From assembly GCA_035048485.1 (NCBI GenBank), contig CM068580.1:60686983-60750982 (forward strand): a DNA stretch of 64,000 nt, given 5' to 3'. This DNA is from Pteria penguin (Eukaryota; Mollusca; Bivalvia; Pterioida; Pteriidae). How positions within the stretch are numbered: position 1 is the stretch's first letter; each line of letters begins with the position of its first letter. The translations under genes were made by a program, and so were the position numbers. The notes beneath the pieces were generated by a model. The model was not told the origin of the DNA. It saw only the letters and a list, made by a program, of their open reading frames with translations, and ran no database searches. Shown piece after piece: positions 41,501 to 53,500 of the stretch.

Positions 41501-44500
41501 ATTCGTACTACAGACGTTTTGTTAAAGGCTTTGCAGACAAAGCGAGACTTTGTGAAAAGGTGCAAGATTTGTCTGGACAGAGGAGTGCAACGCTTCATTT
41601 GAAGAGCTAAGGAAACATCTGTGTTCTACCCCCATTTTAGCCTACCCTTTACCAAATGTACCGTTTATTTTAGACACAGACGCCAGTGACAAAGGAGTTG
41701 GTGCAGTATTGTCATAGGTACAGGAAGGTTCTGAGCGAGTTTTCTCCTGCATGAGTAAAGCTATAAACAAACATGAACAAGCATATTGTATTACACGTAA
41801 GGAGCTGCTTGCAGTTGTTACAGCCCTTAAAACTTTTCATTCATATCTGTACGGCTCAAGAGGTTTTATTCTTATTCTAACGTAGATGCTCTATCTAGGC
41901 GACCTTAAGCTTGTAAATCTTGCGAGAGACGAGCAGCTATAAATAAAGAAGTAGGAAATGCAGAAAATGACGATAGGGAGATACATTGTGACGTCATCAG
42001 AGCAATTACGTCACTTACCCCAAAGGTGTTAGCTGAAGAACAGACATGTCTGGGAGAGTTTGATCCGGAAACCATAAGGAGAAATGGAAGATGAAAATAT
42101 AGCACCAATCTTAAAAGGTCTAATTCAAAAAGACGGAAGACCATCTTGGGATCAAGTTTCCCCAGCTTCTCGGACATTAAAAGTACTCTGGAGGCAGTTG
42201 GAGAGATTAGAGGTGCATGATGGGATGCTCTATAGGATTTTTATAGAGGAGGATGTAAATCTACAACTTATTGTTGTTAAAGAGCTCCAAGCTAGCATAT
42301 TACATTATTTTCATGATATACCATCGGGAGGTCAATTGGGCTCTGAGAAAACTCATTACAGAATTTCAGAATCATTTTATTGGCCCAATATGTCAGAGAT
42401 CATCACCCAGTACTGCGAGTCATGTGACAAATATTCAGCTAGGAAACCACCTCAGAAGAAAGAAAGGGCTCCACTTGGGCAATATCTAGTAGGTGAGCCT
42501 ATAGAACGCATTGCAGTAGATATACTAGGACCCCTCCCAGTTACACATAGAGGTAATTTGAAACCTATTTACCAAGTGGACCCAGGCATTTGCTATTTCT
42601 AACCAAGAAGCTAGAACAGTTGTCAGAGTGATGGTAGATGAATTTATATGTAGGTTTGGTGCACCACTTCAGATCAGGGCAGAACTTTTGAAGCATAAAT
42701 CTTCCAGGGAATGTGTGAAGTATTACAAATAGACAAGACAAGAACCACCAGTCAAAGGCAACAGTCTAATGGCTGTATTGAACGATTCAATAAAACTTTA
42801 GGATCAATGCTTATTTAATTTACAGAGCTAGAACAGAGAAAATGGGATGAATAGGTTCCACAATCATTGATGTCTTATCGCTCATCTGGTCATGCCAGTA
42901 CAAATGCCACACCTAACCTTCTTATGTTAGGCAGAAATGTTTTTATGCCATTAAATGCAGTTATTCCTAAACCAGAATTACAAGATGTCGATACTGATGA
43001 GATAGATCAGAAGCACTATGTACATCAATTAAAGACAAAACTAGAAAAAGCATATGAAAATGCACGAAAGCATTTAAAGAAAACATCGGATTATCAAAAG
43101 AAATACTATGATATTAGAACTGAAAAGCGAGCTTTAGAAATTGGACAAGCTGTCTGGCTCTATGATGCTACCAGAAAAGTAGGGGTCTGTCAAAAATTAA
43201 CATCTTGGTGGAAAGGTCCGTTCACTTTGGTGAAGAAACATGATGACCTCACATATATGGTCAAGAGGTCAAGGACAAAACCAGCAAAAGCATACCATAT
43301 TGAGAGATTATTACCATACGAGGGCAGAAATTGTCCAAGGTGATTCGAAGAAGTAACAAACAAGGACAAGATTTGATTGTAAGAGAAACATGATTTTCAT
43401 TTGTGGAATTTTAGGGAATAAAGAAGAGTCAAGGAGGGACGGGTTGGTGACAATCTATGGCTTTGCATTCGAAGAGAGGGACTGTATCAAGTGGTCTATG
43501 GCTCATAATAAGGACTGGTAATTTTTGTATAGAACCTGTGGACGCATGGGTAAGGAGGAAACATATGTTACAATTTTTACATGAGAGGAACGGATGCATT
43601 CTTGCAAGGGCACTGCTGTGTAATGTAAAGAGGGACGGATTCATCCAATCTAGGGCCTTGACAGAGGATTATTGGTGGTAGCTGGCCAGTGCCATCATGT
43701 TGTGTTTAAAAGATTTTTTTATTGAGTACACATGTATGTATGTAATGGCATTCTGTGTGGTAATAAAATAACTGTCATACACCAAGTTGGATGTTCACGA
43801 TGTTGATTACAATCAGTATGAGAGATGAGCAAAGAAACAGTATTGAAAGATTACAAAGACAACGATAGATGCACTAAATAAATAAAAAAAGTATAAAGAA
43901 TAAAAAGAAAAAGATAACTTATGTGAGGTCCCTTTATATTCAAGACAGATTTATGAAGGGGTGATTTTTCTCTGTGTAGGATGCATGCTAGAATGCATAT
44001 TGAATAAAATTATCTATATAGAACAAGAAATAACAAGATCCTTTGAAATATAAATATAATACAAGCTATGTTGTTACAGAATGAGGCCAGTATCAAGAAC
44101 AGTATCCTGCCATCTTTGCAGTATAGAGCTGGCAAACTAGAAAGCACTGAAGAACCACCTGGCCTCTTCCCATCGTCGTTTAGCAGTTATGTGCTTATGG
44201 TGCCCAGAAGAAAGATTATTCCGTCGTATGGTTGATTTTAAGGATCATGCCAAGATCATTCATAAAGAAAGAGTGAAAGCAATGCCTAATAAGTTCTTGT
44301 CAGAGAACAATGGGTATTAGTTGTCTTATTACCCAGAAGACTACAAAAAGGTCATCACACCTACTCAAAGAGATTCCTACGAGACAAGGAAAGCAAGAAT
44401 AGACATGAGAGAGACTGTATCACATCTGAAGAACACAAGTAGATCGATTGAAGAATGCGAGGAGATATGGCAGTCCAGATTATCGAAGTTTGAAAACCAT

Positions 44501-47500
44501 CAAGACGTCGTAGAAGTTACAGTCCGGAAACACCTAATATGTACATGGAGTTACAATTGGTGGATTTAATGATGTTTCCTAATAACATCAAGGCAACTTT
44601 TCAGCTAGGAGAGGGAAAGTATTTGAGATGTTACCAAGCACAAATATCTGATAGAGTATGGACAGAAGAAGAGCAGCTGAAGCACTTTCTAGACGAATGT
44701 TAACTATTGTAAATGAGAAAACCATGGTATTATTCCAGAGATCACAGAGGAAGCAGTAGATTTAGAGGCGAAAGAGGTAAGAAAAGTCACATCACAGAAA
44801 TTAGGATTAGCCGAAAGTCAAGTAACAATAATAAAGAAAACAACATTAGATTTCAACAAAAGAAAAAGATCTGTGTCCCCGTTGCCTACACCATCAACTT
44901 CAGACATAGTACTAGGGGAAGACACAGACGATTTTGAGACTGCGAGAAATTCCACATTTATAACACCTATTCAAACCAAGAAATTGACATCGGTAGTTTT
45001 AACAGTAGGAGCAACCGAGGAAAAGCATGAAGAGAGTATCAAAGAAATGAAGAAAAGAAAGGAAGAACTGAGGAAAAAGAGAAACAAGAAAGCCAAAGAA
45101 AGGGTCATGAGAAATCAGATAAAAAAAGAGTACAGGATGTAAAGATAGACTAGAAGAAACAACAAGATTCAGGCGGCAAAGAGACAGAAGGGACACAAGG
45201 ACAAGACAGAAAGGAGGAAGAAATAAGGCTAGATCATGAGAAAGATAGAAGGACAGAGGGACAGAGGGACAGAAATTCAAAGAACAAGAAAGAAAAGAGC
45301 AAGGAAACGATACAGTTGGAATCATTTAAGATAAAACTATGAGTAAAGAAGAAGTAGAGAAATTGGAAGGGAATACACCGAATGAGGTGACTTTAGCATC
45401 AAGAGCATCACAAATTTTAGCATGTGGATGTATGGTACCTCCAGCGAGGAGAGAATGGTTCGGTTTGGAAGAGGAAATAATAATTAAGACGAATAGTACC
45501 ACTATCCATTGGCCACCAAATAACTGGAAAGCAATGGCAGGAGAGGAAAGATTAACTGCATGGTTTATCATATCATCACATGTGGAGGCATCTTTGGGGG
45601 TTTCATGCATGATCAGTCAGGGAGATTTGCTGGATAAATATGCCATGTTAGAACTGCCAAAGGAAAAAGTCAAAGCAACCTCCGTGTGGAGAATTATAAC
45701 GTCCTCAGGGACATTGCCACTAACAAAATAAGGGATGAAGAAGCACTAATATATATTAAAATGTTTAAGCTGCCGCAGTACAAAGAAACACAGACACCGA
45801 CTGGATTATAAACTTTGTGACGGTATTCCTCTACGATTCGGTCTAGCCACCCAGGAAGATTTACAGTGGGTAACCAAATTTATAATCAAATTCAGGAGAA
45901 TTTTTATGGTTAAGTTGGGGGGGGGGGGGGGGGGGGTGTAGAGATGATGGATAAATCCAAAGCACAAGTCCAAAAATCATAAAACCAGAGGACATACAAA
46001 ATCAGTGAAAATGAAAAACAAATGGAAAATAACAAAATATGTCTACTTGAAGAGCATATGTGAACCCCTGTGATGGAGTGAGATCAGGTGCCCGGGGAGA
46101 GTGAGCATCTCCTGCTTGCTAGCAACACCCGTCACATATACCCAGTAGAAAGAGTCAGAGCGTGTAAATTCCATATGTATTTATATATGGAGAAGTCGAA
46201 GTAGGTAACCTTCTAGTATAGAAGGTGTCAAATCTGTGTAAAATGATCGGAATCGGTCTCAGTCCAGAATATCATTTAAAAGTCTGGATAACGAGATATC
46301 ATATGGAGTAATAAGAGTCTCGTAACGACCATAGAATTTCCTCAGTGACGTTGCTAGTGTAGCACATATATAACCCTGGTTGAGCAGCTTAACTGAAAGT
46401 CGCCTTGCCCTCAGAACAAAGTCACTGTAATTTGAACATGCTCTGGAATAACGTATTAACTGAGATATGAATACGCCGTATACGGGCGATGATGGAATGT
46501 TGCTACGTATGAAAGGAAAGTTTGTGATAGCGAAATTGAAATCGTCACGTTTGTCATAGAGTGAGGTGTTCAATTGACCATTAATATCGAAAGACAACAT
46601 AATATCTAAATACGAAGTAGAATTACTACTTTCTGTGGTTTCTTTGACCTCCAGTTCACTTGGATAGATGAAGCTAAGGTAATCCGCGAATGAAGGATTA
46701 TTAATTGAAAGCAAGTCATCTATATATCTGTAAGTAAAATTGAAGCCAAGAGCCAATTGTTTTTTTTCCTTGCGAAAGCAAAGACTGAATGAATTCAGCT
46801 TCGTATGAGTAAAGGAATATGTCAGCCAGAAGCGGAGCACAGTTAGTGCCCATTGGAATGCCGACAATTTGTTGAAAAACCTAACCTCCAAACACCACAA
46901 AAATGTTATCGATAAGAAAGTTCAACATCTGGATGACAGCTGTTGCAGTGTATTTATTTTTGGAATCAGAATTTTCCCTAACAAAGTAAGTTTTATCGTG
47001 GCCTATTACTATATATTTAAATTTGCGGCTTCCGTTTTTACTAGTAAATGCATTTTGAATAATTTCCGCTAATCTGTCTTTTAATTTCTGATGAGAGATC
47101 GTGGTGTAAAGAGTCGAAAAGTCAAAAGACTTGATAGAGTGAATTTTAGTAAAACTTTTTGATTTTAGATTTTCTAACAACTCTTTTGAATATTTAAGGA
47201 TCCACATTTGATTAATTCCACTTCTGGAATATACTGTTTCGCAATATCTATGAAGGCCAGATTTAATTTCTGATAATATTTTTGTGAGTAGCATCGATAC
47301 AGATTTTGTGGAACACTTCGAGGAACCAGCGATAAAGCGTTGTTTGTAAGGATTTTTGTGCATTTTTGGAATGCAGTACAAATATGGAAGTTCTAAATTC
47401 AATTTATTTGAGTCAATACCAAACGTATTGAGGACAGATTTATGATTCTCGAGTACTTCCGAAACCGAAAAGTTCGTAAGAGTATAAGTAGGATTTCCTG

Positions 47501-50500
47501 GAGCTGAATTTAATCCTAATTCTTTCACTAGGCTGTCAAAGTAATATTTCTTACAAGTAAATGTATAATTATTGGATGCTTTATCTGCTGGTGTAATGAT
47601 ATAATGTTCTTGGAGGAAGGTAAGTTCTCTGACAACATCAGGATCTTTAAAAATAGATTCGAATCTGGTGTTTACAGAATATTGTAATTTTTTGATTTTT
47701 GATCTTAGCAGTACTGCAATAGATTTAATCCATTCCGAAAGAGTGTCGATCTGTACTTCCTCTCTTTTTGCCCATCGTGTGGCATATTCCTCGCAGCAGT
47801 TCATAATATTCTCAAAATTTTGGCTCCATGTGAATGATCTGGGTTCTCTGTATTTTGGACCTTTAAGTAAAAGTTCTCTTAATTTAGTGTTTAGTGTAAT
47901 AATAATGCCTATCTATATCATAAGTTGCTACATGTGTATTTACTTCTTAACTCTATGTGTACTTCTATTTACACATTGCTGTGTGATATTATCTTGTTTG
48001 TTTAGTATTTCAATATATAATTAATTACTTTTATGGAATACTATGCAGGTAAGAATGTGTATACCATAGAAATGTACTTGTATTCATTATTTTACTTTTC
48101 TGGGACGGTTTGTTTACATTTGTTACATCGTGTTGTTTAGTGCACACATGCTTTCTGGGATAAATTCATAAATATCAGCATAACTACTTACTTTTATTAG
48201 GAATCACTTCATGGTCATTAAGTTCACATCATTATTCTTTGGGCATCTCTTATTTTTGTAATGTAAAGCTGTAAATTATCACTCATTTTTGTCTGTACAA
48301 AACATTCATAGTTTCGTCGCCGTCCATCTTTGTTTTGTTACGGGAGATAACTCTTAGTATAGATTTTTACGTGATAGAATAAATCTACATTTTCTATCGT
48401 TAGATTGTTTGATGACATAAAGGTTGTCATAATATAGTTTACTGATTCAAATGAACATCGTAAGACGATTGTTGTATTGTCTATTTATTTTCTAAACAGT
48501 GCTATATTTTTCAGTGTTATAACACTAATGTAATTATGTCGTCTGCTATTAATACGCTCACTTGTTTAAGCCTTCCTTTTCATGTATCTTATATTAATAT
48601 TTATAAATATGATGTTATATTAATTATTCTATCGTTATTAAGGTAGGGACAAACTGCGGACAGCTGTACAGTGTATTTATCTAGTAATTATCGATTAAAG
48701 TCCGACTGTGGTAGGTCATGTAATACCTTATGAAAACTATATAAAGCGGTTTGAACCTCAGTTACGTCAGACAACTTTGTCGTGACGTAGTCATAACTAA
48801 AGCAGAAAACAGAAACAATTCGGAACCAGAAAGGTACAAGAACCACACCATTATGATAAGCAAAATAACTAAATAAAATATCAAGATATCGATATATAGT
48901 ATATTTATATATTATTTCAACGAATTAGCTATATGAATATTAGTAGAATTAGTATGTAGACACGTTATCTCCCACTATGTCGGATACAAAGCTATGTTCT
49001 TGTCATCCTGATAGTTATTGCATCAATTCATTTATTTCATCAATTCATCATATTCAAGTATTATGTGATATGCATGTAAATTACAATGGCCTTTGTGTTT
49101 CATAGATTATAGCTTAATGAATGTGAATGTATTATGTACATATATCTTAAATCCAATTTTTATCTCTGCTTTTGTTCAGGAATTACTTGTTCAAGTGATA
49201 ACGACACTATTATCATCTCGAACAACCATAAGGAATACCAGATAGGTGATCAAGTCAACATATCCTGTGCACAAGGCTTTATTCTAGAAGGCGATCCGAC
49301 GATAATATGTACCAGGGATGGTAATTGGAGTCAAGGACCACATTGTAAGAGTAAGTAATGGCATATTTATACAAAGTTATTTACTTTTTTCTGTCGACTG
49401 GCGTTTTGAGGTTGTTTTTGTGATGTCTTAACTCAAACATACACACGGATGCATATTCAAAGGATCGGGATTTAATCGTATCTGGCTAAAATAATACAGT
49501 TTTACTTTAAACCTTAGATCTTTATCTCAGTAAAATGATTATGTATTTTATCAGGTTGATAATAAATACATTTTCATTATTACTTTTGCAACATTCACGT
49601 TTGAGGGGGGGGGGGGGGGGGGTGGGGGGGGGGGGGTCCATGATAGCATAATGAATGTGAATATATCATGTACAAAAATATTTGATTGTAGTGCAATTAC
49701 GATACCGACTAAGGATGGTCATTTAATTTGACAAAAGCCAAACAAATGGTGTGGTTAACCGGTTTACGGGCCCACCTTCCCACTCACCGTAACAGCAGAA
49801 CAATCAAAGGACGTACATTTAAAAATCACAGGGCGGTGGGGACTATATGACGGGCCTTGTCCAAACCTCTTTCAGAGGAGACATGGTCCTGAACCTCGTC
49901 CCCTCTGACTGTTAGTCAGGACTCCTACAGATCTAGGGTCTTAGCTCGCTTTCAGACTGGCAGAGCACGGTTTATCATGTTGATGTCGCATATATTTTTA
50001 TACCATTATGTGTTTTACAATACCTTACGTGTTTATATTTTTATGACCTCTCAATATGCGATACCTGTTGACCCTTGTTCTTTATATGGAGGATTATTTA
50101 TAAATTTTTAAAATGTACGTCTTTTGATTGTTCTGCTGTTACGGTGAGTGGGAAGGTGGGCCCGTAAACCGGTTAACCACACCATTTGTTTGGCTTTTGT
50201 CAAATTAAATTACCGTCCTAAGTCGGTATCGTAATTGCACTACAATCAAATATTTTTGTAATGTGTTAAATGTTCTATTATATTATTTATATTCATGTAT
50301 TGTATAGCTCCAAGGTGACTTCTGCCACATAACTGAGCCGGTAACTCCTCTTTTTTCTCTGGTATACGCTCTTGAACAACATACCGAATTATTAAAAAGT
50401 GTATAATTTATTGTGCAAGAGCGTAACCAGCCGCTGTTGAAAAAATATAATCCGGAAATGTCGTTTTCATTATGGTATTTTAAAAGAGAATTTAACAAAT

Positions 50501-53500
50501 TGAAATTAAACCTTTCCAAGTCAACATGTATTCTGTGTTTGATTTTTTGTTAACTTCATATAACCATTTATTGCACTTAAATTGTGACACACCTGCCTGA
50601 CTTTATATATTTGCAACGGATCTACCTGATCCAATGAAGGATTTTAGGTACTAAGTCTACCATGATTAGGATTTCGGTTTATATTGTTTCATTTGAATGA
50701 CACTACACAGACTCCGAAATAGCTGGACTCATACCCAGACACCTTAAAACATCTCAAACACCTTACTGATGGTGGTACACGAGTTGCGCCATCCAGGTAT
50801 TATAATTGATTACTTTTGGATACCTGTCAAGTTGAATTTTCAAAAATCTGTAAAAATATAGCACATTTTGACTAGTGGACTGAAACATCTGTGAATATCG
50901 ATACAATGAGTACCTTTGAAATTGTTTTATTGAAACAAACATTCTACGTTTAAGTGCAAAAAGGTAAAAATTGCTTTAATTTCTTTTACTCCACACATCA
51001 TTCACGGACGTGATATGTCACCTGAGCCAAAGACTTAACTGATCTGTTATCACAGTACATAGTCCATCGTCCTTAACTTCTCGCATTTTTTACTTTTCCT
51101 TTACAAGCCACACACGTTTTGAGAAAACTTGATATACTTGTAATACTATGGATCTCTACAAAGAATCGGTTTGAATTGAGATCTGTCGATAAGAACAGTG
51201 GCATCACCATAGAGAAAACTAATTACCCTTTATCCATTATCGTTATAATAATTATTGGTATTATTTTATTTCTGAATTTGCTTTTTTTTTTTCTTTTTGT
51301 TATTTTTTTTTTTGGGGGGGGGGGGGGTTGTTTGTTTTTGTTTTGGGGGTTTTTTTTATTATTATTATTTGGTTTTGTTTTGTTTTTTAAGTTTGTGATA
51401 TTTGTCCACTTTCAAGAGAATATCAGTAGCTGGATGAGCAAATTATGTTCCCGGGGCGATATACGCCAAAATTGGACTTTTATGTTTGTTCCCATTGAAA
51501 AGTAATATAAATCATTACAATGCCTACAGCTCTATATTATGAAAACACAGGTGTTTTCAGTATGGAGGAAATTCGATTTGAAATATGGAACCCAATATTT
51601 ACGTGATCTTCTAGAAAGTATATTTCGCAGGTTAGAAATAAGGGGAAATTGTTTAATTCATCCAAAGTTATTGTACACCTCGAGTAAATAACACAAAAGT
51701 TCAATCATTTGAAGATTTAAATAAATCATGATTTTATGGCAAAATTGTCATTTTGAAATATAAATAAAAAGAATTGAATTTATTCCCACATACAGCAAAC
51801 TTCCAAATCAGTTTGAGATGCACAAGCATCTCTATTGGGAGTTTGGGCAGATTTTATTTTGAAAGTGGCTGAATACCTGCATATAATACATATTTGTTTG
51901 TATTAAGAAACTAGAAGAAGAATCATTCATTTTATCAACCAACATTTAACACTATTGGGCTATTACCGTTTGCCTCATAGGTTTGTTTGTTTTTTAATAT
52001 TACTAAGTAATATAATGAAATTTTCAGATTTTAAAATATAGTCTAAATTATAATCGACTAATATACAGATGTTTCATATTTATTCTGTCATTATGTTTTA
52101 GGGATACAATGTCCAACATTCAATACCACCAATATCAATATCGACGACATGAAGATAAAAAACTTCAGTTATGGAGAAAAGGTGACACTGTCATGCGTTG
52201 AAGGATATACACTTACTGAACATTCTCTTATTAAATGTACTGAAAATGGCACGTGGAGCCGCGAAGGACCTTATTGTAAAATTAGTAGAAGTGAGTAATA
52301 TACTATGACATGTAACATATTTTGTAGTTTCAAATGTTCAAATTGTTGCTAGACCGATACATACAAATTACAAAGAAAAATGGAATCAATAAAAAATATT
52401 GTTTTGTAATCTATTTCATTGTCTCACCCAAGTATATTTTTAACCATATGTCCGCTAATCACGAGAGATAATTGAGCCATGTTACCCATTGTCGCTGGAA
52501 GTTTATTATATATTTTCGGTAACCAAATAGATGGTTTACCGACCTTCAGGAAATTCCTTCCCCATCTCCCCCACCTTTCCCACCCCTTCTCCTTTGCGTT
52601 TATTTTATTTCTGTTGTTGTTGTTTTTGTTTATATTGTTTTTATTTATTTATTTTATTTCATTTTATTTTATTTTGATTTGCAATGCCAAGGTACTAGTA
52701 GTATGACATATCAGCATTGTCTGTCCTACTATGATTAATATATTCATAGTGTCAAGTTGATATAACATAATATGATTTTATCAATATTTTTTTGTAATAT
52801 CTAAAATATCTTATGTAAATAAAAACACTATTGCTCTTCAGTGGAAGCACCTTCTCATGACTCTTCTCTTGGTGCTGTAGCTGGTGGAACGTCTGCTGCT
52901 GTTATTTCCCTTCTCATAGCTGTTATTATCACAATTATTGTGTTAAGAAGGTAAAGAACATTTTATTGAAACGAAATTAATGAGAGATGGAACACAACTC
53001 AATAATTTAACTTTTTTCATTCAAAAAAGATATATCTTTTTTTTTTCTTCCTTTGACGATGAACACAACAACGAACAAAATAATGCAGTGAGGGAACAAC
53101 TGACGGTTCTGATTTAAGCAACAAATATATCGATGTATATTAAAATATCGTACATGACGTTCAATTTAGTCTATCAGTAAGATTCCTTTCAGCCGATTGC
53201 ATTATACCATTTATATACGTCTTTGTTTAGTACAGAGCATTATAATTCATAAAACTAGATGACTTCCGTTCTATGCAGTTGTTAGCCCGGCTCTTTGTAG
53301 CAACAACAATGTACCCCTCCCCCGACTCGTTGCTGTTTACATTGCTAAATTGCCAGGGTAAGGCTACAAGACCATTTCCTTAAAATTTTCAGCGCAAAGT
53401 CATTATTGCGTCATTATTTCTGCAAGAATTTAACAGGCTAAGTTTAAACTTATTGTTTCTTTAAATTATCATTTATCATTCCCAAGAAAGTTTGAATCAT

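Larger units (their letters stand above)
35766..49085 (+). mobile_element. Ty3/gypsy LTR retrotransposon, decayed, 13.3 kb
   Basis: Two direct repeats of about 1.2 kb (35766-36965 and 47895-49085), both TGTAAT...ATTACA, bracket gag, protease, RT, RNase H and integrase in gypsy order, plus extra ORFs after pol. The flanks AAGGC and ATGGC could be a 5-bp duplication with one mismatch. Later insertions are a tandem-repeat unit within gag (37693-38885) and a PLE (45941-47893). Coding frames carry many stops, often CAG/CGA to TAG/TGA, so it is immobile. It occupies nearly the whole receptor intron between 35727 and 49180. Confidence 0.9.

Noticed and set aside
44999..45325. Minus-strand Ser/Leu/Phe-rich frame of 108 codons
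   Set aside because: Antisense of the Lys/Glu-rich helix of the retrotransposon accessory ORF.
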